51,624 bases of DNA from Bradyrhizobium jicamae (GTDB lineage: Bacteria > Pseudomonadota > Alphaproteobacteria > Rhizobiales > Xanthobacteraceae): positions 1 to 51,624 of the forward strand of contig NZ_JAFCKQ010000058.1 in the NCBI RefSeq assembly GCF_018130215.1, read 5' to 3'. The notes under the pieces were generated by a model that saw only the letters and a program-made list of their open reading frames with translations, was not told the DNA's origin and did not search any database. Position 1 is the stretch's first letter; every line of letters begins with the position of its first letter. Below, one piece after another: positions 26,951-34,176 of this stretch. The position numbers and the translations under genes were made by a program.

Positions 26951-27994
26951 TCACGCCGCCTTTTCAGGCGATCGGACGATTGCAGAACCGGTGGTCGTGA
27001 GAAGGCTGGCCTGCGCCGGGTCCCATGTGGCGAGAACGCGCTCGCCGACGGCGTAGCTGGCCGTGTCGAATTGGGTTTCCGTGATTTGGGCCGAGATTTC
27101 GGATCCGCCGTCGATGGCGATGACGACGCGAACATAGGTCCCCTGGTATTCGACCTCGCTGATGGTGCCCGCTGTCGATGGGCCGGTGACGGTCTCGCTC
27201 GGCGTTTTCAGCGCCAGCCGATCAACCCGAACGGCGAAGGTCTCGGCGCCCACGGCAACGACGTTGTGGCCGCCGATGAATCTTGCGGTGAACTCGGTCC
27301 GGGGGTGGTTGAAGATTTCACGCGGTGAGCCCTGCTGCTCGATCCGGCCGCCATTCATGAGAACCACTATGTCGGCCAGCGCCATCGCCTCGTCCTGACC
27401 ATGCGTCACGTGGATGAATGTCATCCCAAGCTCGCGCTGCAGCTTTTTCAGTTCTGCTCTCATCCGCAGCCGCAGAAACGGATCGAGTGCCGAAAGCGGC
27501 TCGTCCAGGAGCAGGATCTGGGGAGAGGTGATCAGCGCGCGTGCGAGCGCCACGCGCTGCTGCTGGCCTCCGGAAAGCTGGCCCGGCAGCCGTGCCGCGT
27601 AAGCCTGCATATCGACGAGGTCCAGCAGCTTCCTGGCTTCGGCATGGCGCGCGGTTTTGGCGACGCCTTTCATTTTCAAGGCGAAGCCAACGTTGTCGAT
27701 GACGGAGAGGTGCGGGAACAGGGCGTAGGACTGGAACATCATCGCCGTGCTTCGATCGGCGGGCGGCAGGTCCGTCACATTCTTCGGCCCGACAAGGATG
27801 TCGCCTGATGTCACCGATTCATGACCTGCCACCATGCGGAGCGTGGATGTCTTGCCGCAGCCGGACGGCCCGAGCAGGCAACAATAGGAGCCGGCGGGAA
27901 TCTTGAGGTTGATGGCGTCTACGGCGGTGACGCCGCCGTACTTCTTCGTCAATTGCACCAGTTCGAGTGCCGCCGTCGTCGTCATCCGCACCAT
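26951..27994 (-). CDS. ABC transporter ATP-binding protein (PotA-like)
   Basis: A 347-aa ATPase with an N-terminal nucleotide-binding domain (Walker A GPSGCGKTS near 39-47, Q-loop MFQSYALFPHL, signature LSGGQQQRVALAR, Walker B LLLDEPLSALD) and a C-terminal TOBE domain (EVEYQGTYVRVVIAI), as in PotA. It starts at ATG 27994 or ATG 27985. It heads a five-gene minus-strand operon: ATPase, binding protein, two permeases and a racemase. Confidence 0.92.
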   Translation of the reverse strand: MVRMTTTAALELVQLTKKYGGVTAVDAINLKIPAGSYCCLLGPSGCGKTSTLRMVAGHESVTSGDILVGPKNVTDLPPADRSTAMMFQSYALFPHLSVIDNVGFALKMKGVAKTARHAEARKLLDLVDMQAYAARLPGQLSGGQQQRVALARALITSPQILLLDEPLSALDPFLRLRMRAELKKLQRELGMTFIHVTHGQDEAMALADIVVLMNGGRIEQQGSPREIFNHPRTEFTARFIGGHNVVAVGAETFAVRVDRLALKTPSETVTGPSTAGTISEVEYQGTYVRVVIAIDGGSEISAQITETQFDTASYAVGERVLATWDPAQASLLTTTGSAIVRSPEKAA

Positions 27995-28007
27995 TCCGCA
28001 TCGTCTT

Positions 28008-28023
28008 GCCGAGGTCCCTCGGC
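28008..28023 (-). promoter_or_regulatory. Palindrome just upstream of PotA-like gene
   Basis: GCCGAGG and CCTCGGC are separated by only TC, giving a near-continuous 16-bp palindrome 14 bases upstream of the ATP-binding gene. The very short loop favours a protein-binding site over an RNA hairpin. The regulator is unknown. Confidence 0.35.
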
Positions 28024-28277
28024 GACTTTGTCACCCAGGAACGCTAGCCATGGTGGGATGCAACAGGTGTGCCATAAATTGCGACAGACGCGACAAAAAG
28101 TGGGCAAGTCCCGCCGTTCGGCGAAGTCGACGGCTTGCTCCGATCAGGCAGGGAGGTCAGGTTTCGGCGCCACCGCGCCTCAGGCTTGCTCCAGACGTAA
28201 GCGATTGGGGTGGTGTTGAAAAACAGTCCTTTCGCAGTGCGATGTTGACGCCGTCATGGCCTTTCCGCACCCGGAAG

Positions 28278-28312
28278 CGACAGGAGCCGCTATGGCTTGC
28301 GATCTCCTGTCG
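28278..28312 (-). terminator. Candidate terminator downstream of upp
   Basis: CGACAGGAG (28278-28286) and CTCCTGTCG (28304-28312) form a 9-bp stem with a 17-base loop, about 115 bases beyond the upp stop. No T run follows on the minus strand. The call rests on symmetry and position only. Confidence 0.35.
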
Positions 28313-28426
28313 TCAGCCTAGAGCGATGGGAGAGGAGGGGACGTGCGCACAAATCAGTCACGTTGTTCGCATTTTCATCAGACCGCTCTGTGGCCTCTGA
28401 CAATTCGTCCCCCATGGCGAAGCGGC

Positions 28427-29062
28427 TTACCTGGTGCCGAACATTCTGTCCCCGGCATCACCCAGGCCCGGCACGATATAGCCGTGATCATTCAGTCTTT
28501 CGTCGATGGCAGCAGTCCAGATCGGGACGTCAGGACACTCGTCCTGAAATCGGGCAATCCCCTCCGGTGCCGCGAGCAGGCAGACGAACCTGATGTCTCG
28601 GGCGCCTCGCGATCTGAGCAGGCTGACCGCGGCGCAGGCCGAGTTTCCTGTGGCAAGCATCGGATCCAGCAGGATCACGATGCGGTCCGACACATCCTGT
28701 GGCGCTTTGAAGAAGTACTCCACGGCCTGAAGCGTTTCCGGATCGCGGTAGAGGCCGATATGCGCTACGCGCGCTGACGGAACGAGCGCCAGCATCCCGT
28801 CGAGAAATCCGACACCAGCCCGCAAGATCGGAGCGAGCGTGAGTTTCTTGCCCGCGATTTTGGGGGCCTTCATTGCGGCGACTGGCGTTTCGATGTCGAC
28901 CATCTCCAAGGGCAAGTCGCGGGTGACCTCATAGCAGAGAAGCATTCCGATCTCGTTCAGGAGCTCGCGAAACCCCTTGGTGGAGCGATCCTTGGCGCGC
29001 ATCAGCGAGAGCTTGTGCTGGACCAGGGGGTGGCTGACGAGGTTCACGCTTTGCTTGGTCAT
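28427..29062 (-). CDS. upp: Uracil phosphoribosyltransferase, canonical
   Basis: A 211-aa cytoplasmic enzyme making UMP from uracil and PRPP. All family motifs are present: RAGVGFLDGML near 81-91, the PRPP loop LLDPMLATGNSA with Asp133 to Gly139, and the C-terminal uracil-binding stretch YIVPGLGDAGDRMFGTR. ATG 29062 (MTKQSVNLVSHPLVQHKL) was chosen; the frame from 29104 adds 14 unlikely residues. It is transcribed away from the URC operon that starts at 29335. That operon contains a paralogue (31850) which has lost the PRPP loop residues, so this copy is probably the working UPRT for the region. Confidence 0.95.
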   Translation of the reverse strand: MTKQSVNLVSHPLVQHKLSLMRAKDRSTKGFRELLNEIGMLLCYEVTRDLPLEMVDIETPVAAMKAPKIAGKKLTLAPILRAGVGFLDGMLALVPSARVAHIGLYRDPETLQAVEYFFKAPQDVSDRIVILLDPMLATGNSACAAVSLLRSRGARDIRFVCLLAAPEGIARFQDECPDVPIWTAAIDERLNDHGYIVPGLGDAGDRMFGTR

Positions 29063-29280
29063 GAGATCGCTTGGTCCGGGTGGCGCACGTGGGACGTCGT
29101 GCAAGGAGCGTGCCCCATGCGGTTATTAGCCATCGCGCGCCGCATGTTCATGGGCGGGTAGACAGGGGCGGCTTGGCTGCGCGGGTCATGATCGCGTCGT
29201 AAACCATACGGCTAATGCCTCGCGCTGGTCCCGAAACGGTCGTTGTGTTCAGCCGCAATTCGGCCATACTGGAGAATCCT

Positions 29281-29315
29281 TCGATTGCTGGCAACCGGGC
29301 TCGGCTGGCAATCGA
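29281..29315 (+). promoter_or_regulatory. Candidate operator upstream of URC operon
   Basis: TCGATTGC (29281-29288) and GCAATCGA (29308-29315) are an 8-bp inverted repeat. Overlapping it, GCTGGCAA occurs twice as a direct repeat (29287-29294 and 29304-29311, 17 bases apart). The cluster lies 20 bases upstream of the URC1 start in the divergent 272-base spacer with upp. A regulator binding here could control uracil catabolism; none is encoded immediately beside it. Confidence 0.4.
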
Positions 29316-29334
29316 CATCTATTGGTGTGTGACG

Positions 29335-30582
29335 ATGACGCGTTCTAATCGAACCGATCACATTCGGATTACGTCCCATCCGGCGCCGGGTGCGAAGATC
29401 GATTTCCCGATTCACTGGGGAGCGGCCTCGGCGGTTGAACGCGGACCGGTGATCGGGACGGTGTCACGCCCCCAGCAGCGCAATGTCATCGGCACTCACA
29501 GCGGCTCCTATTCGATCTATCGGGCGCTGGCAGTCTCGTCGGGCGCACTTGATCCGATCCGGCGTCCGGACCTGACCAATACGCAACCTGCTGCCACGAT
29601 CGGGCCGTTCCCGCAATGGATGGATCCGAACCGGATCGTCTCGCTCGATCCATGGGGGCACCTGGCGGCAGAGGCGTTCGCGAAAGAGATCGCCGAGGGC
29701 GTCGATATCCGTCCGAGCATTGCCATCACCCGCGCTCGGCTCGATTTGCCGGAATTGCAGGCCGCGATATCTGCCGGTCGGCTCAAGCGCGACGGTGCCG
29801 TCGTTCACGACAATGGAAGCGTCTCCGTGGTCAAGATCGCGATCGACCCGGTCTGGTATCTGCCGGGAATCGCAACGCGCTTCGCCACGACCGAAAGCAA
29901 TCTGCGCCGGCAGTTGTTCGAGCAGACCGCCGGCATGTTTCCGGAATTGGTGACCCGGCCCGATCTTCATGTGTTCCTGCCGCCGATCGGCGGCACCACG
30001 GCCTATCTGTTCGGCGATGTCGCCAAATTGCCGGACCATCGCACCAGCATCACCTGCCGCGTGCATGACGAATGCAACGGCTCCGACGTGTTCGGCTCCG
30101 ATATCTGCACCTGCCGCCCATATCTGCTGCATGGCATCGAGGAATGCGTGCGCGCCGGACAGACCGGCGGGCTCGGCATCATCATCTACAATCGAAAGGA
30201 AGGCCGCGCCCTCGGAGAGGTGACGAAATTCCTGGTCTACAATGCGCGCAAACGGCAGGCAGGCGGCGATGCTGCCGCCCAGTATTTCGAGCGCACCGAA
30301 TGCGTTGCGGGTGTCCAGGATGCCCGCTTCCAGCAGTTGATGCCTGACGTCGTGCACTGGCTCGGACTGAAACGCATCGACCGCTTCGTTTCCATGAGCG
30401 ACATGAAGTATGACGCACTGGTGAGCCAGGGCATCGACATCGTCGAGCGCGTGCCGATCCCCGACGATCTGGTGCCGGCGGATGCCCAGGTGGAGATCGT
30501 CGCCAAGAAGGCTGCCGGCTATTACTCAGCCGAGGAGACGACCCAGCGCGACTTCGTCGGCCGTTCGCTCGACAAGTACTGA
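29335..30582 (+). CDS. URC1-like protein (GTP cyclohydrolase II homologue, uracil degradation)
   Basis: A 415-aa protein whose C-terminal half resembles GTP cyclohydrolase II. The zinc cysteines are kept (HDECNGSDVFGSDICTC: Cys247, Cys258, Cys260), and YNRKEGRALGE near 285-295 matches the RQEGRGIG catalytic loop. The N-terminal about 200 residues are not found in RibA. This is the architecture of URC1, which with URC4 is needed for the URC uracil catabolic pathway first described in the yeast Lachancea kluyveri. The chemistry is thought to be ring opening of a uracil nucleotide rather than GTP. ATG 29335 fits the protein, though no ribosome site is obvious. It is followed 8 bases later by URC4. 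Confidence 0.88.
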   Translation: MTRSNRTDHIRITSHPAPGAKIDFPIHWGAASAVERGPVIGTVSRPQQRNVIGTHSGSYSIYRALAVSSGALDPIRRPDLTNTQPAATIGPFPQWMDPNRIVSLDPWGHLAAEAFAKEIAEGVDIRPSIAITRARLDLPELQAAISAGRLKRDGAVVHDNGSVSVVKIAIDPVWYLPGIATRFATTESNLRRQLFEQTAGMFPELVTRPDLHVFLPPIGGTTAYLFGDVAKLPDHRTSITCRVHDECNGSDVFGSDICTCRPYLLHGIEECVRAGQTGGLGIIIYNRKEGRALGEVTKFLVYNARKRQAGGDAAAQYFERTECVAGVQDARFQQLMPDVVHWLGLKRIDRFVSMSDMKYDALVSQGIDIVERVPIPDDLVPADAQVEIVAKKAAGYYSAEETTQRDFVGRSLDKY

Positions 30583-30590
30583 GCGCGGCC

Positions 30591-31835
30591 GTGTCCTCCG
30601 TGAGTTCCGAGACGTCGGCAGCCTTGTCTTTGCTCAGTGCGGGGGCAGTGCGGGAGCGCGCGCACCGGCTTCTCGCGATCGGCCTCGAGGACCGGCTCCC
30701 GAGCTTCCGGATCCACCTCGACCGCATGGACTCGACGGCCGAACTGGTGGTGGAGACCACGCGGCAGGCGTATCCTTTGCTGGCTGTGCCGTTTCATTCG
30801 CGCTGGCGGCATTTTTCCCTGAACGGTGTCGATCGCTGGACCCGGCTCGCCGACCAGATCGCATGGCAGGAGCCCGCGGCGCGGGCTCGCGCCGAATTCG
30901 ATCTGGCCATGGTCAGCGTCTTCCTCGACGCCGGCGCCGGACCGTCATGGCGTTACCGCGACCCTGTGACCGGATCGGCCATCGGCCGTTCGGAGGGACT
31001 GGGACTGGCCTCGCTTGCGATGTTCACCGCCGGCACATTCTCGTCGGATCCGCGGCAGCCGCTTCGAGCCGATGCCGACGCGCTCGCGGATCTTTCCGTT
31101 GAAGACCTCGCGCGCGGCATGCAGATATCGGATGCCAATCCGCTGGTCGGCATCGACGGCCGGGTGAATCTGCTGCGCAGCCTCGGCCGGCTGTTGGCCT
31201 CGAAGCCGGCGGTGTTCGGACGCTGCGATACGCCGCGGCCCGGCGGGCTGTTCGACCGGCTGGTATCGCTGGCCGAGGATCGCAGGCTTCCGGCCCCCAC
31301 GATATTGTCGGAGTTGTTGAGGGAGCTCGGGCCGATCTGGCCGTCGCGGCTGGTGCTCGGCGAAGTCCCGCTCGGCGATTGCTGGAAACATCCCATGCTG
31401 ACGACTGACGATGCGACCAGCCAGCTCATGCCGCTGCACAAGCTTTCGCAATGGCTGGCCTATTCGCTGATCGAGCCGCTGCAGAATGCCGGCATTGCCG
31501 TGACCGACATCGATGGGCTGACCGGCCTTGCCGAGTATCGAAACGGCGGCCTCTTCATCGACAATGGTGTGCTGACATTCCGTGACGAAGGCGATGCATA
31601 CCGGGAGCACGATGTCGCGTCGCCGCTCGTCGTGGAGTGGCGCGGGCTCACGGTGGCGTTGCTCGACCGCGTCGCGGATGACGTGCGGCGCCGTCTCGGG
31701 CTCGATGCAAATGCGCTGCCGCTGGCGAAGATCCTCGAAGGAGGAACCTGGGCCGCAGGCCGGCGGCTGGCGCGCGAGCGCCGCGCCGACGCGTCGCCTC
31801 CGGTCAAGATTATCAGCGATGGCACGGTGTTCTAG
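30591..31835 (+). CDS. URC4/Urg3 family protein (DUF1688), uracil degradation
   Basis: A 414-aa soluble protein of the DUF1688 (URC4/Urg3) family, recognised from memory by stretches such as LPSFRIHLDRMDSTAELV, PFHSRWRHFSL and MLTTDDATSQLMPLHKLSQW, and by its place between URC1 and a UPRT homologue. The family is required in the URC pathway, in which uracil yields urea by way of a ribosylated intermediate, but its reaction is not established. It has no signal peptide or membrane segment. GTG 30591 begins 8 bases after the URC1 stop; a second GTG at 30600 is possible. Confidence 0.88.
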   Translation: MSSVSSETSAALSLLSAGAVRERAHRLLAIGLEDRLPSFRIHLDRMDSTAELVVETTRQAYPLLAVPFHSRWRHFSLNGVDRWTRLADQIAWQEPAARARAEFDLAMVSVFLDAGAGPSWRYRDPVTGSAIGRSEGLGLASLAMFTAGTFSSDPRQPLRADADALADLSVEDLARGMQISDANPLVGIDGRVNLLRSLGRLLASKPAVFGRCDTPRPGGLFDRLVSLAEDRRLPAPTILSELLRELGPIWPSRLVLGEVPLGDCWKHPMLTTDDATSQLMPLHKLSQWLAYSLIEPLQNAGIAVTDIDGLTGLAEYRNGGLFIDNGVLTFRDEGDAYREHDVASPLVVEWRGLTVALLDRVADDVRRRLGLDANALPLAKILEGGTWAAGRRLARERRADASPPVKIISDGTVF

Positions 31836-31849
31836 GGCAGGGGCTTGGC

Positions 31850-32479
31850 ATGGAAGGCGTCACGATCGTTGACCACCCGCTGGTGCAGCACAAGCTGACG
31901 CTGTTGCGCAGGAAAGACACTTCGACCAAGTCGTTTCGCGAGCTCCTCAAGGAGATCGGCATGCTGCTCTGTTACGAGGTGACCCGCGATCTGCCGCTGG
32001 CCGCGGTCGAAATCGAGACGCCGCTGGCGAAGATGAAGTCGCCGGAGATATCAGGCAAAAAACTGGTGTTCGCACCGGTGCTGCGCGCCGGCGTCACCTT
32101 CGCGGAAGGCATGCTCGATCTCGTGCCGACTGCGCGTGTCGCCCATATCGGCCTTTATCGCGAACCCGAAACATTCGTGGCCGTGGAGTATTTCTTCAAG
32201 GCCCCGAGCGATCTGCACGAGCGGCTCGTCATCGTGATTGCCCCGGTCCTGGCAACGGCAAACCTGTCCGTCGCGGCGGTGGACCGGCTGAAGGAGCGCG
32301 GTGCCAACGACATCCGGCTGGTCAGTCTGATCGCCTCTCCCGAAGGGGTCGAGCGCATCCGCGGTATCCATCCGGATGTTCCAATCTGGCTTGCCGCAAT
32401 CGACGAAGGACTCGACGAGAACGCCTATATTCTGCCGGGCCTTGGTGATGCGGGTGACCGTGCCTACGGTACCCGATAG
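31850..32479 (+). CDS. URC operon uracil phosphoribosyltransferase paralogue with degenerate PRPP motif
   Basis: A 209-aa UPRT-fold protein, third gene of the URC operon, in the place of URC6. It aligns along its full length with the upp product at 28427 and keeps RAGVTFAEGMLDLVP, GLYREPET and the uracil-binding YILPGLGDAGDRAYGTR. The PRPP loop, DPMLATG in upp, here reads APVLATA (residues 131-137), as the codons GCC-CCG-GTC-CTG-GCA-ACG-GCA at 32240-32260 confirm. Loss of the acidic Asp and the loop Gly should weaken or abolish PRPP binding. It may act on a pathway intermediate, bind uracil as a sensor, or be an inactive partner. ATG 31850 lies 14 bases after URC4. Confidence 0.9.
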   Translation: MEGVTIVDHPLVQHKLTLLRRKDTSTKSFRELLKEIGMLLCYEVTRDLPLAAVEIETPLAKMKSPEISGKKLVFAPVLRAGVTFAEGMLDLVPTARVAHIGLYREPETFVAVEYFFKAPSDLHERLVIVIAPVLATANLSVAAVDRLKERGANDIRLVSLIASPEGVERIRGIHPDVPIWLAAIDEGLDENAYILPGLGDAGDRAYGTR

Positions 32480-32512
32480 CTGAATCTGATGGCGCTGGCG
32501 GAAGCTGCCTGA

Positions 32513-33001
32513 TCAATCATCTTCCTCGGATACGTCAGGCAGTTCTGCGAGCCGCGGTATGAACCGGACGGCGACGCCTGCCTCCTTCAGCATCGTGGCA
32601 GCAATCGCAAAATCCTGGGACCAATTGGAATTGGGCTGGTCAGGTTCATAGCCCACGACCTCGGAGATGCCCGATTGAATAATCGCTTTTGTGCATTCCA
32701 CGCATGGAAACCAGGGAACGTAGATCGTACAGCCCTTGAGCGCCGTCCCGATGCGCGCAGCGTTGAAAATGGCGTTCTGCTCGGCGTGGCAGCTCCAGAT
32801 GTATTTTGCGCCTGTTATGCGGGAGTGTCGCTCTTCCACCGCGTCGTTAACCCCGCGCGGCAAGCCATTATACCCCGTCGAACGTATCTCATTGTCGGGG
32901 CCGACCACGACGGCGCCCACGCGACGTCCCTTTTCAACGCTCCAGTGCGCCAGTTGATGCGCCAGAAGCATGAACCGCTCATCCCATTTCTTGTCTCGCA
33001 A
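32513..33001 (-). CDS. Deoxycytidylate deaminase family protein
   Basis: A zinc deaminase of the dCMP/cytidine deaminase superfamily (162 aa from TTG 33001). Catalytic elements: CHAEQNAIF (zinc His and catalytic Glu) and PWFPCVECTKAI (zinc Cys pair). N-terminal KWDERFMLLAHQLAHWS and STGYNGLPRG match the dCMP deaminase branch, which makes dUMP. TTG 33001 has AAGAGG 9 bases upstream. TTG 33046 would add 15 residues but sits just after TTGACT (33056-33051), a possible promoter. The gene faces the URC operon tail to tail with a 33-base gap, linking it loosely to pyrimidine metabolism. Confidence 0.87.
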   Translation of the reverse strand: MRDKKWDERFMLLAHQLAHWSVEKGRRVGAVVVGPDNEIRSTGYNGLPRGVNDAVEERHSRITGAKYIWSCHAEQNAIFNAARIGTALKGCTIYVPWFPCVECTKAIIQSGISEVVGYEPDQPNSNWSQDFAIAATMLKEAGVAVRFIPRLAELPDVSEEDD

Positions 33002-33136
33002 TTCGTCCGACCTCTTTAATATCTGCCTAGCATCAAATAGGCGCAAAAAAAGTCAATAGCCGGTTACCTGATGCCGTCCGCATCATTCCACACTCGTGCG
33101 CGGGAGAGGCTCGGCGACTCCGACCGCGCGCTTGGC

Positions 33137-34024
33137 TCAGTCCAGCAAACGGCTTGCCTGCCGAATTTCGCCCAGGAATGCCTTGGCCAGGCGCGACAAG
33201 GGCTCTGCCTCCGACCAAAGCATATAGGCGACGGCGAGTGTTTTCGGCGCAAAGGGGCGCACGACCAGGCCGTTGCCGCCGCCTTGGCGCGGGGAGAATG
33301 GGTCGACGACAGCCGCGCCGACGCCGGCGGCTGCGAGGACGCAGGCCGTATTGCAATAGCGTACCTCGACGGTCGGCTGGAACGGTGCGCCGGCTCTGGC
33401 AAAGCTGTCGCGCACGGCTTCACCGAGGCGCGTGCCGCGCTCAAGTCCGATGAAGGGCAATCCGACCAGATCGGTCGCGGAGATGATCGGCTGTTCGGCC
33501 AGGGGATGTTGCGGCGGCAGCACGCAGACCATCTCGCCGGAATGAACCACCTCGTGCGCGATGCCCGGATGATGCGTCAGACCGAGTGCGAAACCGAGCT
33601 CGGCAACGCGGCTGAGCACGCCCTCGATAATGCCTTCGTAGCGGCGGACGTCGAAAAACACCCGCGTCTCGGGACGCCGCCGCAAGAAACCCGACAAGGC
33701 CGGTGGAATGACGCTGTAGGCGAGCGGCGGGGTGGCCACGATCGAGAGATGTCCCGATCGGTTCTCCCTCAGGTCGCGCACCCGGTTTTCGAGCTTGGCA
33801 TGCAGCGCGAAGATCGCCTCGCTCTCCTTGTAGAGCGCCATCGCTTCGGCTGTCGGAAACAGCCGGTTGTTGACGCGCTCGAACAGTGCAAAGCCGGCCT
33901 GGGCTTCCATCGTCTTCAGCGCATTGCTCACCGCAGGCTGCGACAGCGCCAGTTCGTCCGCCGCCGCGACCGTGGTCCGGTGGCGAATGACGGCACGCAG
34001 GATCTCCAGCTGGCGCAGGTTCAT
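33137..34024 (-). CDS. LysR family transcriptional regulator
   Basis: A 295-aa LysR regulator. Residues 1-60 are the winged helix-turn-helix (MNLRQLEILRAVIRHRTTVA then LALSQPAVSNALKTMEAQ), followed by a periplasmic-binding-like effector domain (HLSIVATPPLAYSVIPPAL onward). It starts at ATG 34024, inside a perfect palindrome, and is divergent from the carbamoylase operon starting at 34177. It is the likely activator of that operon, with a pathway intermediate such as an N-carbamoyl amino acid or hydantoin as possible inducer; the inducer is a guess. Confidence 0.93.
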   Translation of the reverse strand: MNLRQLEILRAVIRHRTTVAAADELALSQPAVSNALKTMEAQAGFALFERVNNRLFPTAEAMALYKESEAIFALHAKLENRVRDLRENRSGHLSIVATPPLAYSVIPPALSGFLRRRPETRVFFDVRRYEGIIEGVLSRVAELGFALGLTHHPGIAHEVVHSGEMVCVLPPQHPLAEQPIISATDLVGLPFIGLERGTRLGEAVRDSFARAGAPFQPTVEVRYCNTACVLAAAGVGAAVVDPFSPRQGGGNGLVVRPFAPKTLAVAYMLWSEAEPLSRLAKAFLGEIRQASRLLD

Positions 34025-34041
34025 ATAATCCCAGATTATAT
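34023..34041. promoter_or_regulatory. LysR operator palindrome over the lysR start codon
   Basis: ATATAATC (34023-34030), CCA, GATTATAT (34034-34041) is a perfect 8+8 inverted repeat. It contains the T-N11-A spacing of LysR boxes and overlaps the regulator's own ATG. It stands out as A+T-rich in GC-rich surroundings. A site here would block the regulator gene while leaving the divergent operon, 135 bases away, open to activation. Confidence 0.7.
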
Positions 34042-34176
34042 TCTTGGCCAAAACATCATAGCGCGATGAATTGATTTTGTCGCCCGGCTTTTGTGTAATG
34101 GCGCCGGATTTGCACGCTGGATCAACGGGTTCATTCGCCCATTGAGACGGCACTGCGCACATGATGGAGGCAGGTC

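Larger units (their letters stand above)
27995..28426. other. 432-base spacer upstream of PotA-like operon
   Basis: No convincing gene is present. Two structures are visible. GCCGAGG-TC-CCTCGGC (28008-28023) is a compact palindrome 14 bases upstream of the ATPase start, possibly an operator or leader hairpin. CGACAGGAG (28278-28286) with CTCCTGTCG (28304-28312) is a 9-bp inverted repeat downstream of upp on the same strand, a candidate terminator for upp. The remainder shows nothing recognised. Confidence 0.5.

Noticed and set aside
28197..28330. Possible insertion-sequence end in the spacer before upp
   Set aside because: Only short inverted repeats are present; no transposase fragment or target duplication was found.
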